Positions 26,247 to 35,900 are shown, counted from the first letter of the stretch. The stretch is DNA of 64,000 nucleotides from Halogeometricum pallidum JCM 14848 (GCF_000337095.1 NZ_AOIV01000003.1:106723-170722); one strand, 5' to 3'. Notes: generated by a model from the sequence alone, not told the origin. Numbers and translations: made by a program.

Positions 26247-27557
26247 TCACTCGGCCTCCGTGCTGAGGATGGTGTAGATCGCGTCTATCACGTCCTCGGG
26301 CGAGGAGACGTGCGCGACGACGACGTTGTCCTGGTCGTCGAGCGCCTTCTCCACCTCCTCGGCGTGCGTGGCGTTGATGGCGGTGCCGCCGGGTTGGGTC
26401 TCCACGTAGGCGTGGAGGTTCGCGTCTATCTCTCTCATCAGGGGGACGACGTTCTCCGTCGTGTCGTTCGAGGAGTTCTCCGAGTCGCCGGCGGCGAACA
26501 CGTAGCGGTTCCACTCCGCCCACGGATACTGCTCGTCGAGAATCTCCTTGGCGAGGGCGTACGCGCTCGAGATGCGGGTGCCGCCGCCCGAGCGGATTCC
26601 GAAGAACTCGTCGCGGTCGACCTGCCACGCCTCGGCGTCGTGGGCGATGTAGACGAACTCGGCGTTGTCGTACTTGCCCGTGAGGTACCAATCCAGCGGC
26701 GTGAACGTCCGCTCGACCAGTTCGCGCTTCTTCTCGCGCATCGACCCCGAGACGTCGCGGATGTTCACCACGACGACGTTCTTCTCTTTCTCCTCGATTA
26801 TCTCGGGGTGGCGGTAGCGCTCGTCCTCGCGGCGGAACGGCACGTCGCGCAGGCCGTCCCGGCGGATGCGCTGGAGCGTCGTCGACCGCTCGACGTTCTC
26901 CTCCATCTCCTCGAAGGAGGCCCATTTACCCCGCTCGTCGTCGGGAATTTTCGTCCACGCATCTTCGATCCACGGCAGCGACACGAGGATGTTCCGCTCG
27001 CGGCACCACCGGTAGACCGACTGGGCGTCCTGTCCCTCGACTTTCATCGCCTCGCGGACGAAGTCGTCGTCGAAGTCCATCGCGAGTTTCCGCTTCAGCC
27101 CCTCTTTGAACAGGCGCTCGAAGTCGAGGGTGCTGTGCGGACCCGACCGCGTCACGTCGGTGAAGTCGCCCTCTATCTCCTCGATGACCTCCTTTCCTTT
27201 GGGTTCGAGGTCGAGACCGAGTTCCTCGTCGAGTTCCTGGGCGAACTCCTCGGGGTCCATCTGGTAGTACTCGTGCTCGCCGCCCTCCTCGCCGGGGTCG
27301 CCGTCCTCGTCCCCGTCGCCGGGTTGCGGTTGGCCCACGGGTTGGCCCACGTCGGGCGTGCCGCCTTTGCCCTGTCCGACGCCGCCCTGGTCGAGGCGGT
27401 CGTACTCGAACTTTGGGAGGTCGACGACCTTGATGGGTATCTTGATGCTGTTCGGGCCGGACCCCCCGAGGTCGCCGTAACTGATGAACTCCGATAAGTC
27501 CTCGCGGCGGTCCTCGCCGACCTCGCGGAACCGCTCGATGTCCTCTCTCAGTCCCAT
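26247..27557 (-). CDS. YeaH/YhbH family protein (DUF444) with von Willebrand A-like domain
   Basis: 436 residues. A Gly/Asp-rich stretch after residue 60 ([16 protein letters not shown]) is followed by a VWA-like domain with metal-site motif [13 protein letters not shown]. This is the middle gene of the yeaGH module, thought to work with PrkA kinase in starvation or stress responses. The ATG at 27557 overlaps the previous gene by 10 nt, typical of coupling; the longer frame to 28601 is antisense-like and has no support. Confidence 0.92.
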   Translation of the reverse strand: MGLREDIERFREVGEDRREDLSEFISYGDLGGSGPNSIKIPIKVVDLPKFEYDRLDQGGVGQGKGGTPDVGQPVGQPQPGDGDEDGDPGEEGGEHEYYQMDPEEFAQELDEELGLDLEPKGKEVIEEIEGDFTDVTRSGPHSTLDFERLFKEGLKRKLAMDFDDDFVREAMKVEGQDAQSVYRWCRERNILVSLPWIEDAWTKIPDDERGKWASFEEMEENVERSTTLQRIRRDGLRDVPFRREDERYRHPEIIEEKEKNVVVVNIRDVSGSMREKKRELVERTFTPLDWYLTGKYDNAEFVYIAHDAEAWQVDRDEFFGIRSGGGTRISSAYALAKEILDEQYPWAEWNRYVFAAGDSENSSNDTTENVVPLMREIDANLHAYVETQPGGTAINATHAEEVEKALDDQDNVVVAHVSSPEDVIDAIYTILSTEAE

Positions 27558-29827
27558 CGGTGGCGCACCTCGTTCATGACCGCCCGCGAGGTGAGTTCCG
27601 CGGACGCCGGGGAGTAACCGTTCTCTACCATCTCCGCTATCGTTCGTTCTTTCACGCGTGCTGTCTCGGTGTTCGTCGGCGGGTCGTCCCACTGGGCGGG
27701 GTCGAAGTCCTCGAACAGGCGGCGGACGTCGTCCCACTCGTGGGTCTCGAGCACCGTTCGGATGACGGGTATCTCCGAGAGGTCCACGTCCGCGACGGTG
27801 AATCCCTCGTCTCTGTTCTCCCACGCGAAGCGGTTCAGCGCGGTGATGACCTTCTCGCGGCGGAAGCGTTCGACCGCCTCGGAGGGGTCGTTCCCGGCGT
27901 AGTCGCTCTCGGCGAACCGTCCGAGGTGTTCCACCTCGAACAGTTTCATCAACAGCGCGTCGGGGTCGACCGGGCCGCGGTCGGTCTCTATCTGGTCGCC
28001 CGCGTCCCACGCGTACACGTGCTCGACGTACTCCTCGACGGTCTCCTGTTCGACGTGCTTGTCTGCGAGGATGGCCGAGAGCACGTCCTCCTCCTGCTGG
28101 TCGAACACGCGGTCTTTCACGACGGCGACGCGGCCCTCGTACTCGGTGCGTTCGGCCCGCGAGAACACCGGCGCCTCGTGGAGGGTCTCGGCCATCGACT
28201 CCAGCAGGTCGCCCGGCATGATGACCGTGCCGACGTCCAACTCGGGGTGGTGTCTGTCGCGGTCCTCGTGCAGGAGGTCCGCGATGACGTCGCGGGTGAA
28301 CGTGACCGGGATGCCGTGGATACCCTCGTTTTCGGCGTCGAAGTCGAACTCGTCGATGCCCTCGCGGGTGTCGCCGTCCTGCAGGTACCCCCGGTCGAAC
28401 AGCGTCGCCTTGTCGACGAGGCTGTAGCCGTCGGGTACGTCGTCGCCGTCGAGTCGGGAGACGACCGAGTACAGCGCCGCCGCCTCGACGGCGTGCGGCG
28501 CGAGTTCGCGGCGCGTTATCTCGCCGGGACCGCTGCGCACGTCCACGAACAGCCCCTCGCGGATGCGCGTCTCGAGTTCTTTTCTGTCCTCGATGTCCCA
28601 CACGTCCGTCTCGTTCGTCAGTTCGCGGCGGATGAGTTCGGTCTCAAGCGAGACGTTCGTCAGGTACCGGAACTCGTGTTTGTCGAGGCGGCGCTTCAGC
28701 GCCTTCAGCGGGTCGCGCCCGTTGCGGTCGGAGTACTTGTCGAGTTCCGCGTCCAGGTCGGGGTTCGAGATGATGAGCAGTTGCGTGTCGATGTCCATCC
28801 CGATGCCCTTGTCCAGTTTCACGTGGCTCTCGTCCGGCACGTTCAGGAGCTTCTGCAGCAGGTCCGCGTGCTGCGTCGCGTCCTCGACGATGGTGAGCAG
28901 GCCGTTACCCTGCGAGAGGACGCCGTCGTAGCTGAACGCCTGCGGATTCTTCCGCCCGCGCGAGTCGAGTTCGCGGAGCATGCTCGGCATCCACGATCCG
29001 ACGAGTCGCTCCTTGGGCGTGCCGTCGTCCTCGGAGTGGAGGACGCCGATGCCGCGCCCCACGTCGACGACGTAGTTTTTCACCCGGAGGTGTTTCGGGT
29101 CGCTGACGGCGCTGAACAGGTCGCGCTTGCCGCTCCGGCGGTACTTCTCTTCGAGGTAGTCGTACGCCTCGCGGCAGAACGGGTCGAGTTCCTCGTCGAG
29201 GGAGGCGGGGATGTGGTCGGACGCGGCGGCGTTCAGGTCCTCTAAGAGGTCCCGGCGCACCTCCGGCGGAAACACCGACAGCGGGTGCGACTGCACGGGA
29301 CTCTCGTACCAGTCGGACTCCTCCTCGGGGCCGTCCATCTCGCCGCCGTACGAGAGTCCCCTGCCGTCGGAGGCGGTGTTGACGTTCCACTCGACGGTGT
29401 ATCGCCGCCCCGCCTCGGTCTTCGAGTACTCCCGCAGGCCGTTGATCAGACAGCGCTTCAGTTCCGATTTGCCCGTCGCCGTCGGCCCGTCGAACCAGAT
29501 TATCTTCTCGCTCTTGCCGCGTTCGGCGGCGATGGTCCGCAGGTCGTCGACGAAGCGGTTCAGCACCTCGGTGTTGCCGAGAACCGCGTGCTCGCCGTCG
29601 TTTGACGGGTCGTCGAAAAAGCGGTAGCGCTCCCTCTCCTCGCCCTCCTCGATGACCGTGCGGGTCCCCGCGGCCTCGATGGCCGAGAGGAGGTACTTCG
29701 AGGCGTGCGAGGCGATGGCCGGCGACTCGAAGGCGGCGTCGACGTACTCCGCGAGGCTCATCGGCTCCTCGTAGGTGCCCCGGAGGCGCTCGTCCGCCCG
29801 ACGGATGTAGTCTCTCGTTGGCTTCAT
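27548..29827 (-). CDS. PrkA family serine protein kinase, second paralogue
   Basis: 759 residues. AAA-type Walker [20 protein letters not shown] near residue 117 and Asp/Glu-rich sensor regions; [20 protein letters not shown] sits in the nucleotide-sensor part. The overall plan matches PrkA (AAA core plus C-terminal kinase-like region), but it diverges from the upstream copy and is longer. It begins one nucleotide after prkA1 ends. Likely forms a hetero-complex with it. Proteins labelled PrkA have also been reported with protease (Lon-like) activity, so kinase function is family inference. Confidence 0.87.
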   Translation of the reverse strand: MKPTRDYIRRADERLRGTYEEPMSLAEYVDAAFESPAIASHASKYLLSAIEAAGTRTVIEEGEERERYRFFDDPSNDGEHAVLGNTEVLNRFVDDLRTIAAERGKSEKIIWFDGPTATGKSELKRCLINGLREYSKTEAGRRYTVEWNVNTASDGRGLSYGGEMDGPEEESDWYESPVQSHPLSVFPPEVRRDLLEDLNAAASDHIPASLDEELDPFCREAYDYLEEKYRRSGKRDLFSAVSDPKHLRVKNYVVDVGRGIGVLHSEDDGTPKERLVGSWMPSMLRELDSRGRKNPQAFSYDGVLSQGNGLLTIVEDATQHADLLQKLLNVPDESHVKLDKGIGMDIDTQLLIISNPDLDAELDKYSDRNGRDPLKALKRRLDKHEFRYLTNVSLETELIRRELTNETDVWDIEDRKELETRIREGLFVDVRSGPGEITRRELAPHAVEAAALYSVVSRLDGDDVPDGYSLVDKATLFDRGYLQDGDTREGIDEFDFDAENEGIHGIPVTFTRDVIADLLHEDRDRHHPELDVGTVIMPGDLLESMAETLHEAPVFSRAERTEYEGRVAVVKDRVFDQQEEDVLSAILADKHVEQETVEEYVEHVYAWDAGDQIETDRGPVDPDALLMKLFEVEHLGRFAESDYAGNDPSEAVERFRREKVITALNRFAWENRDEGFTVADVDLSEIPVIRTVLETHEWDDVRRLFEDFDPAQWDDPPTNTETARVKERTIAEMVENGYSPASAELTSRAVMNEVRHRWD

Positions 29828-29828
29828 G

Positions 29829-31901
29829 CTAGCCTTCCAACTCGGTCTTTGCCACCTCCGCGCCGGCGAACTCTAACACCTCTCTCGCGCCGTCGCGCGA
29901 GTAGCCCTGTTCGACGAGGGCGTCGACCCACGCGTTCCGTTCGTCGTCGTCCAGTTCGTTGGCGCTGACGAGCGCGGAGAAGTTGATGTTGTGCTTCTTG
30001 TCCTCCCAGAGTTTGCGTTCGAGGGCGCGGCGGAGTCTGTCGTTGTCCTGCGGGTCGAACGCCTGCCCCTCGCGGGCGCGGCGGGAGACCCAGTTGGACA
30101 CCTCCTGTCTGAAGTCGTCCTTTCGGTCTTCGGGGATGTCGAGTTTCTCCTCGACGGAGCGCAGGAACTTCTCGTCGGGTTCCTGCTCGCGGCCGGTGAG
30201 TTCGTCCTGCACGGTGGCGTCGTCGATGTACGCCATCACGTGGTCCATGTACTTCTCGCCCTGCCGCTGTATCTCGTCTAAGTCGTAGGCGAGGGCGTGG
30301 CGCACGTCCTCGATGGCGCGCTCTTTGTACTCCTCGCGCACCATCTCTAGGTAGCGGTGGTAGCGTTCGAGGTTCTCCTCGGGGATGGAGCCGTGGTTCT
30401 CCAAGTTCTCCCCGAAGTGGGTGAACACCGACAGCGGCGAGATGTAGCCGCGGCCGCGGTGCGTCGAGTCCATGATGGCCTCGGCTATCTCGTCGCCGAT
30501 GAAGCGGGCGGAGACGCCCTCCATCCCCTCGCCGATGTCCGCCTTCGACTCGGCCTCCTCGCGGAGTTTCTTCACGTCGATATCGTCGCCGTCGTCTATC
30601 TCGCCGTTGTACGCCTTCGCCTTCTGCGTCAGCGTGATGTTCCCGCCGTCGGGTTCGACGATGCGGGTGAGGACGCCGAACAACCCGGCCATCTCCAGGG
30701 TGTGCGGTTCGATGTGCATGTCCGGCACGTCGGCGTTCCGGAGCATCTTCCGGTAGATGTCGGACTCCTCGGAGTACTCGAGGACGTACGGGAAGTCGAT
30801 GCGCTTGGTCCGGTCGTTGAACGCCTCCATCTTCTCGTCGCCCTTCTTCTCGCGGTACTCCGGCATGTTCGTCCGGCCGACGATGACCTGGTCGATGTCG
30901 ATGCGCGGGTTGTTCTTCGGTTTGATCGTCTGCTCTTGGCTCGCGTGCAGGAAGTCGTACAGGAACTCCCGCTGGAGTTTCAGCAGTTCCTCCCCGGAGA
31001 ACAGCCCCCGGTTGGCGTTGCAGAACGCGCCGGAGTAGTCGAACGCCCGCGGGTCGGACTCCCCGTAGACGGCCAGTTTCGAGTAGTTGACGTCGCCCGT
31101 CAGTTCCGTCTCGTCCTGGTTCTTCTTGTCCTTCGGTTCGAACGTCTCGACGCACTGGCGCTTGTTCTCGGAGGCGACCAGCCGGATTATCTCGATGTGG
31201 TTCTCGACGACTTCCTGTAAGTCGTCGTCGTAGTACGCCAGCAGTTTGTCCATGTAGAACTCCGAGGCGGGGTCGAGCGCCTGGTCGTTCCGGATGGTGT
31301 ACGGCGCGTCCAGCGCCTCGTTCAGTTGCTCGATGACCATATCCCGTTGCTCCTGCGGGAGGAGCACGATGGGGTCTTGGTTCATCGGCGACAGGACCAC
31401 GTCGTCGGAGGGGTCCTGGTCGCGGATGACGTCGGTGAGGTTGGTCCACCGGAACGTGTACATCCGGCCCTCGTCGCGCATCGTGTAGTCCTCGAAGTAG
31501 CGTCGGACCATCCAGTCGAAGTGGGACTTCCCGGAGCCCACCGGTCCGAGGAGGAGTTTGATACGCTTCTCGGGGCCGAGTCCGCGGGCGCCCGATTTGA
31601 CCTTGTTGACGAACTCGTGGATGGATTCGTGGACCTCTCGGCCGTAGAACGTGTTCTCCCCGTCGTGGATGGGGTCCTCGGAGGCCATCTCGTACTCGAC
31701 TATCCCGGCGTCCTCGTCGTAGTCGGTGCCGTAGTAGTCGAACATGTCGGCGACGCGTTGGTGCGCGTTGCGGGCAATTCTCGGTTCTTCGTAGACCTCG
31801 TCTAGGTACCACCCGAAGCTCTTCGCCTCGCGGAGGTCCGCAGGAACGGAGTCTTTGTAGTGCTTGCTCAGTCCTTCGAGGGTGTCGATATCGCCATTCA
31901 T
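29829..31901 (-). CDS. prkA: PrkA family serine protein kinase
   Basis: 690 residues, first gene of the operon. The AAA domain has Walker A LLGPVGSGKSHFDWMVRRYF near residue 97; IDQVIVGRTNMPEYREKKGD and FDYSGAFCNANRGLFSGEEL are PrkA hallmarks, and RIDFPYVLEYSEE precedes the C-terminal kinase domain. In E. coli YeaG responds to nutrient stress. The start at 31901 is chosen because MNGDIDTLEGLSKHYKDSVP is the family beginning; the frame remains open upstream to 32153, but that sequence is Arg/Pro-rich. The leader is long, about 220 nt from the TATA-like element near 32155. Confidence 0.94.
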   Translation of the reverse strand: MNGDIDTLEGLSKHYKDSVPADLREAKSFGWYLDEVYEEPRIARNAHQRVADMFDYYGTDYDEDAGIVEYEMASEDPIHDGENTFYGREVHESIHEFVNKVKSGARGLGPEKRIKLLLGPVGSGKSHFDWMVRRYFEDYTMRDEGRMYTFRWTNLTDVIRDQDPSDDVVLSPMNQDPIVLLPQEQRDMVIEQLNEALDAPYTIRNDQALDPASEFYMDKLLAYYDDDLQEVVENHIEIIRLVASENKRQCVETFEPKDKKNQDETELTGDVNYSKLAVYGESDPRAFDYSGAFCNANRGLFSGEELLKLQREFLYDFLHASQEQTIKPKNNPRIDIDQVIVGRTNMPEYREKKGDEKMEAFNDRTKRIDFPYVLEYSEESDIYRKMLRNADVPDMHIEPHTLEMAGLFGVLTRIVEPDGGNITLTQKAKAYNGEIDDGDDIDVKKLREEAESKADIGEGMEGVSARFIGDEIAEAIMDSTHRGRGYISPLSVFTHFGENLENHGSIPEENLERYHRYLEMVREEYKERAIEDVRHALAYDLDEIQRQGEKYMDHVMAYIDDATVQDELTGREQEPDEKFLRSVEEKLDIPEDRKDDFRQEVSNWVSRRAREGQAFDPQDNDRLRRALERKLWEDKKHNINFSALVSANELDDDERNAWVDALVEQGYSRDGAREVLEFAGAEVAKTELEG

Positions 31902-32383
31902 TGTTGGTGTACGGGTGTTGATAGAGCGACCACGTGCCCCCGTGCCTCGAGAGGGGGCGGACGGCCGAACCGCGCCGTTCGGACGCGGTCCGCGGTCGGT
32001 CGTATCGAACCGCCCGGTACGCGCGCGGGTCACGACCAACGGCGGCATAATCGGCGGCGAACGACGAGTCTTCGAGTGTTCGGCGGACGGTGCGCGGAGG
32101 GACGGTCGCTCGGTCCTGTCGACCGAGGCTGTCTGTGTGTGAGAGACACACACATATAAGTCTTCCTCGGATGTCTGACACCGTTATCGAACGACGGGAC
32201 GGCGAAACGGCCGTTCTAGCGATACCGGACAGTACGGTGCTCTACACTGTACTTCGACACTGAAGGTAGGTAACACTCGACATATGTACTATTTGTGCGG
32301 GGTGGGCGTTCGGGTCGTCTCGTCGCCCGAACCGCGTCGGGCGGACCGAAGGTGATTCCTCGCTCGGACGGTACGTTCCACGC
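31902..32383. other. long leader/intergenic region upstream of prkA
   Basis: About 480 nt without a gene, between divergent prkA and the DUF5820-like gene. GC-rich with several inverted segments (for instance near 31945-32010). It carries the prkA promoter candidate. I see no other coding potential. Confidence 0.5.
32134..32160 (-). promoter_or_regulatory. candidate prkA promoter with an inverted-repeat operator
   Basis: A perfect inverted repeat TGTGTGT-GAGAG-ACACACA (32134-32152) abuts a TATA-like sequence CTTATATG read on the minus strand (32153-32160). In minus-strand order the TATA box comes first and the palindrome covers the region just after it, a usual place for a repressor site. 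The distance to the prkA ATG (about 250 nt) implies a long leader. Confidence 0.5.
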
Positions 32384-32839
32384 ATGAGCGACGACGCGGC
32401 CGACGACCCGGAGGCGGCGGACTCGGAGTCGGCGCCGGCGGGGTGGACGGTGTGGAACGACGAACCCGGCGGCCGGCGCATCCTCGCGTACCGACCGGAC
32501 GTGTTCAACGAGGGCAACTTCCATGCGGCGTACCTGCCGACCGTGTTCGTCTGGAACGGGTCCCGGGCGAACCGACCGGGATCCTCGCAGATCAGAACCG
32601 AGACGTGGCACGCCGTGCTCCGACTCGAACCGGACGTGGAGGGTCCCGTCGAGGAGTTCGACACGCGCGAGGCGGCCGTCGTCGGCGGGAACGAACTCGC
32701 GCGGCGATTCGCCGACGGCGAGGTAGAGTACCGGGACCTCTACCAGGTGCCGCCGGAGGCGTACCTGGATAAGTTGGACGAACTCACCGGTCGTGAGGCG
32801 GGTGAGAACGGGGCGCAGGGCGGACCGGGCGACGAGTAA
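32384..32839 (+). CDS. conserved haloarchaeal protein (DUF5820-like)
   Basis: 151 residues. The recognisable core is GWTVWNDEPGGRRILAYRPD, then FNEGNFHAAYLPTVFVWNG, and a C-terminal helical region with ARRFADGEVEYRDLYQVPPE. I recall this as DUF5820, a haloarchaeal family of unknown function. Disordered Asp/Glu-rich ends on both sides. A TATA-like element is not obvious; the start ATG at 32384 opens MSDDAADDPEAADSE. Next gene follows 33 nt later in the same direction. Confidence 0.75.
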   Translation: MSDDAADDPEAADSESAPAGWTVWNDEPGGRRILAYRPDVFNEGNFHAAYLPTVFVWNGSRANRPGSSQIRTETWHAVLRLEPDVEGPVEEFDTREAAVVGGNELARRFADGEVEYRDLYQVPPEAYLDKLDELTGREAGENGAQGGPGDE

Positions 32840-32872
32840 CGTTATCCGACCGCGCCGATTACGACTCTCACC

Positions 32873-33322
32873 ATGACCACAGTCACCCTCATCGGCGACC
32901 GAATCGCGGAACCCGGCACGCAGTTCGTCTACCGCGGCCCCTCCTCGGCCTGTGAGGGCTGTCCCTACCGAAAGCAGTGTCTCAACCTCGAAGCGGGCGT
33001 GCGCTACGAGGTGACCGAGGTCCGCGAGAACGCGCAGTTGCTCGACTGCGCCGTCCACGACACCGGCGTCCGAGCGGTGGAGGTCGAACCCGTGCCCGTC
33101 GTCGCCAACGTCCCCGCGAAGGGCGCCTACGCGGGGAGCAAATCGAGCCTCGCGGGGCCGTGTCCGCACACCGAGTGCCCGAGCCACGAGTACTGCGTCC
33201 CCGAGGGCGCGGAGTTCGACCACGAGTACCGCATCTCCGAGGTTCGAGGGGACCCGCCGCACGAGTTCTGCTATCTCGACCGCGACCTGACGCTGGTGGA
33301 GTTCGCGCCCGAGAGCGAGTAG
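32873..33322 (+). CDS. UPF0179 family protein
   Basis: 149 residues with several conserved Cys: ACEGCPYRKQCLNL near residues 24-40 and PCPHTECPSHEYCVPEG near 100-115. These match the archaeal UPF0179 family, found across methanogens and halophiles, perhaps metal-binding. No function has been assigned. Start MTTVTLIGDRIAEPGTQF is the family beginning. Ends 7 nt before the stop of the convergent M14-like gene. Confidence 0.9.
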   Translation: MTTVTLIGDRIAEPGTQFVYRGPSSACEGCPYRKQCLNLEAGVRYEVTEVRENAQLLDCAVHDTGVRAVEVEPVPVVANVPAKGAYAGSKSSLAGPCPHTECPSHEYCVPEGAEFDHEYRISEVRGDPPHEFCYLDRDLTLVEFAPESE

Positions 33323-33329
33323 TCCCGGC

Positions 33330-34145
33330 TCAGTCGAGCGTGCCGATTCGGTCGGCGGCGTAGCCGAACACGTCGTCGTAGCCGTACGCGGAGAGCAGCA
33401 CCGGATAGAACGGCCGGTCGGCGGTGAACGTCCGGTCGCCCGCGGCGGCGAAGCGGTCGCCCTCCTCGACGAGTTCGAAGTTGTTCACGAACACCTCGTA
33501 CGTCTCGGCCGGTTCCTTCGGGATGCGTTCGAGCATCCGGTACACCGTCACCACGTCGTCCTCGCGCGTGCCCAGCGTGATCGGCGACTCCTCGTCCTCG
33601 ACGGGCGCGGAGACGACGCCCGTGGCGGCGAGGAACGACCGAATCACCCAGTAGGCGTTCTCCTCGGCGTCCGCGGAGCCCTGCAGACCGCACTCGACTT
33701 CGATAGTGTGGGCGTGGTCGATGAGGCGGCCGCCGGCGAAGTCGCCCGTCTCGACGAGTTCGTCGATGGGGAGGTGGGGACAGATGGACCGCGAGACGGC
33801 GCCGACGTCGCCGACGAGGGCGAACGGCTTCGCGTACGACTGCGTGGAGTGGAGGGCGAGCGTCGTGCAGCCGCGGACTTCGCGGACCAAATCGGCCGCG
33901 AGGCGGCCCTCGTGAGTGTCCGCGTTCGCGTCACCCGGGAACGCGCGGTTGAGGTCCTCGTCGAGGTACCGGACGTCGGCGTCGAGAGCCTCCTCGTTGG
34001 CGACGATGAGCTTCACGGGGCGTTCGACCTCCGGTTCGCCGGCGACGAACCGCTCGACGGCGTGCGCACCGCAGGGCTCGTCGCCGTGGATCGAACCGAT
34101 GACGGCGACTTCGGGGGTACCGTCCCCGAGTTCGTAGATTCGCAT
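33330..34145 (-). CDS. succinylglutamate desuccinylase/aspartoacylase family protein, second M14-like gene
   Basis: 271 residues. Zinc-site elements: VIGSIHGDEPCGAHAVERF, TTLALHSTQSYAKPF and the catalytic Glu in HTIEVECGLQGS, in the order of the AstE/AspA fold; a C-terminal beta domain (FELVEEGDRFAAAGDRTFTA) follows. It is distinct from the relative at 14909. The ATG at 34145 gives MRIYELGDG; the longer frame upstream belongs to the DUF309 gene in another frame. Only 53 nt after the DUF309 gene, so probably cotranscribed. Confidence 0.82.
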   Translation of the reverse strand: MRIYELGDGTPEVAVIGSIHGDEPCGAHAVERFVAGEPEVERPVKLIVANEEALDADVRYLDEDLNRAFPGDANADTHEGRLAADLVREVRGCTTLALHSTQSYAKPFALVGDVGAVSRSICPHLPIDELVETGDFAGGRLIDHAHTIEVECGLQGSADAEENAYWVIRSFLAATGVVSAPVEDEESPITLGTREDDVVTVYRMLERIPKEPAETYEVFVNNFELVEEGDRFAAAGDRTFTADRPFYPVLLSAYGYDDVFGYAADRIGTLD

Positions 34146-34198
34146 GACCAAGTTCACGGGGGCGAGAAGGAAAACGAGTTCGAATCGTCCCCCGACGG

Positions 34199-34684
34199 TC
34201 AGTGTTCGAGGTCCTCGGCGTACTCGTAGTCGGCGGGGTAGGCCGCCGTGCGCTCGCCGTCGAGCGCTATCTGCCAGCCGTGCAGCACCGTGGGGTCGTC
34301 GAGCGCCGCCCGAAGCGTCTCGCGGATGTCGTCGACGTCGACGCCGTAGAAGTCCGAGGGCGTCCCCCTCAGGTAGTTCAACGCCGTCTCGAACAGCGAG
34401 CGCATGCCGCCGTCGTCCTCGAAGTCGAAGTGCTTGTACGCGCCGGCCGCCACCTGTACCATCCCGTGGAGGAACGCGGACTCGACGCTGCCGCGGCCGT
34501 AGTTGTACCACTCGTCCTCGAAGCAGTCGTGCGACTCGTGGTACTCGGCGGCGTTGAACAGGCGCACGCCGTGTTCGGTGGCGCGGCGGAGCGTCGCGTG
34601 CTCCCACTCGCGGCGCTCGGCCCGCCACCCGGACGGGTCGCCGAGCGGGGGTGCGACGCTCGGGTCGCGGGTGTGGTCGTCCAT
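34199..34684 (-). CDS. DUF309 family protein
   Basis: 161-residue helical protein. The DUF309 mark is [21 protein letters not shown] with conserved His and Glu residues, followed by [18 protein letters not shown]. Function unknown; DUF309 is a small all-alpha domain found in bacteria and archaea. ATG at 34684 is preferred over an upstream in-frame start at 34708 because MDDHTRDPS gives a more typical acidic beginning. It lies upstream of the M14-like gene on the same strand. Confidence 0.85.
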   Translation of the reverse strand: MDDHTRDPSVAPPLGDPSGWRAERREWEHATLRRATEHGVRLFNAAEYHESHDCFEDEWYNYGRGSVESAFLHGMVQVAAGAYKHFDFEDDGGMRSLFETALNYLRGTPSDFYGVDVDDIRETLRAALDDPTVLHGWQIALDGERTAAYPADYEYAEDLEH

Positions 34685-34756
34685 ACGGACAGTCTCACGA
34701 CGGAGCAACCTAACGGCATCGCCGGTCCACCCTCCCGCGCCGCGGACGGCCGTACC

Positions 34757-34761
34757 TATAT
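34757..34761 (+). promoter_or_regulatory. TATA element for the 80-aa membrane protein
   Basis: CCTATAT centred 28 nt before the ATG at 34787 suggests a leaderless transcript and fixes the start. Confidence 0.5.
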
Positions 34762-34786
34762 GCCCGACGCCGTCGTCCGTACGCCC

Positions 34787-35029
34787 ATGAGCAACGGACT
34801 CAGCGAACTGCCGGGGGCGCTCGCCGCCTACGCGACGGGCGTCGGCGCGGCGGCCGGACGGGGGGCGTTCTACGCCTTCGTCTTCGTCGCCGCCTACGTC
34901 GGGATGGGCCTGTCACCGCTCGGGATGGGACTGGTTCTCGTCGTCCTCTGCGTCGCCCTGCCGGCCATCGGCGTCGCCGTCGTTCTCGAGGTACCGCCGC
35001 GGCTGAAATCGAGGTTCGGGTCGTCGTAG
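34787..35029 (+). CDS. small membrane protein, 80 aa
   Basis: Unrecognised. Two hydrophobic segments: [16 protein letters not shown] and [20 protein letters not shown], with a short N-terminal amphipathic stretch and a basic C-terminus (RLKSRFGSS), so both ends probably face the cytoplasm. Codon bias supports a real gene. It lies just upstream of tRNA-Leu with no clear partner. Confidence 0.65.
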   Translation: MSNGLSELPGALAAYATGVGAAAGRGAFYAFVFVAAYVGMGLSPLGMGLVLVVLCVALPAIGVAVVLEVPPRLKSRFGSS

Positions 35030-35088
35030 CGGACTGCCGCGGCGCAGTTCGGAACGTTTTAGCGGCGCGGTGTTCGAGCGTGTAACGC

Positions 35089-35172
35089 GCGAGGGTGGCC
35101 GAGTCTGGAAAAGGCGGCGGACTCAAGATCCGCTCTCGTAGGAGTCCGTGGGTTCAAATCCCTCCCCTCGCA
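35089..35172 (+). tRNA. tRNA-Leu (anticodon CAA)
   Basis: Class II tRNA with acceptor GCGAGGG/CCCTCGC, anticodon stem GCGGA/TCCGC and loop CTCAAGA (anticodon CAA at 35124-35126), long variable arm TCTCGTAGGAG, T-loop TTCAAAT, discriminator A. A TATA-like GTTTTAG lies about 30 nt upstream. Its 3' end is repeated twice downstream. Confidence 0.96.
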
Positions 35173-35291
35173 TCGCTTCTGCGAACGTCAGTGAGCAGAG
35201 CGATGGCTACGGAGAGTTTGAACCCGACCAGTCGCGCGCAGCGAACGAAGTGAGCGAGCACGTCTGGTCTCGGTTCAAATCCCTCCCCTCG
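35173..35291 (+). repeat. tRNA-tail repeat module 1 downstream of tRNA-Leu
   Basis: Begins CGCTTCTGCGAACGTCAGTG, contains GAGTTTGAACCC, GCGAACGAAGTGAGCGAG and ends GGTTCAAATCCCTCCCCTCG (35272-35291), a 20-nt exact copy of the tRNA-Leu T-arm and acceptor end. Order of elements matches the tail after tRNA-Glu at 20972. Confidence 0.75.
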
Positions 35292-35402
35292 AATTTTCGT
35301 CGACTCGAACGAACGTGAGAGTCGTGAAAATCGTACGAAGGGGTTCGAATCAGCGAGCAAATCTCTGATTTGCGAGTGCGGTTCAACTCCCTCCCCTCGC
35401 AT
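35292..35402 (+). repeat. tRNA-tail repeat module 2 downstream of tRNA-Leu
   Basis: Starts with a hairpin ATTTTC...GAAAAT around CGACTC, continues with GGTTCGAATCAGCGAG, a perfect hairpin GCAAATC-TCT-GATTTGC, and ends GGTTCAACTCCCTCCCCTCG (35380-35399), a second copy of the tRNA 3' end with one base changed. Confidence 0.75.
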
Positions 35403-35563
35403 GCGACATCGCCGAGCGACGGCAAGCGGTAGCTATCGCTCTGGTTCTGCACACGGCGTCCGAAAGAGAAGTCACCGTACGGACGGCGGATTCCGAATCC
35501 GTCCGTTCGCCGAAACGGATCAGCTGTCAGCGTCGCGGCCCGCGAGAACGGAGAGAGACCGCG
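35403..35563. other. intergenic with a strong hairpin
   Basis: Together with the tail repeats this completes a gene-free stretch of about 390 nt. A stem-loop at 35479-35506 pairs ACGGAC with GTCCGT and GGATT with AATCC. It lies past the 3' end of the minus-strand gene at 35564 and could mark its terminator or processing site. Confidence 0.4.
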
Positions 35564-35848
35564 TCAGTCGTCTTCGGCGTCCGGGCCGCCGTCGGTCATC
35601 ATTCGCCCGTTCTGAGTGAGTATGTCGTCCGCGACGACGCGTGCGCGTTCGACGGACGGACAGGACTCCTCGGTGAACTCGCTGCCGAGCGTTTCGACGA
35701 CGGCCATCACGTCGTCGAGTTCGCCGCGTTCCACGACGTCGGCGAACACGTCGTTGTAGGCGGTGGCTTCCCAGTGTTTTACCTGGTAATCGTCGGCTTG
35801 CGAGGCGACCGCGTACTGAAGCTGTTTTGCGGCGTCAGTGGGGTTCAT
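35564..35848 (-). CDS. hypothetical protein, 94 aa
   Basis: Unrecognised helical acidic protein. MNPTDAAKQLQYAVASQADD is followed by YQVKHWEATAYNDVFADVVE and an acidic C-terminus. The ATG at 35848 is chosen over the one at 35857 because MNPTDAAKQ begins the compact helix; both are possible. No signal peptide or membrane segment. Codon use fits a real gene. Confidence 0.6.
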   Translation of the reverse strand: MNPTDAAKQLQYAVASQADDYQVKHWEATAYNDVFADVVERGELDDVMAVVETLGSEFTEESCPSVERARVVADDILTQNGRMMTDGGPDAEDD

Positions 35849-35900
35849 ATTCCACACGATGAGCCGTGAATACTAAAATGTACTCCGACTCGGAATTGAG

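Noticed and set aside
31902..32153. N-terminal extension of prkA
   Set aside because: The extra residues are Arg/Pro/Thr-rich, and the family begins at the MNGDIDTLEG position; the stretch is better read as a leader.
35173..35402. CRISPR array beside tRNA-Leu
   Set aside because: Only three related units, each different in the spacer, and the repeated part is the tRNA 3' end.
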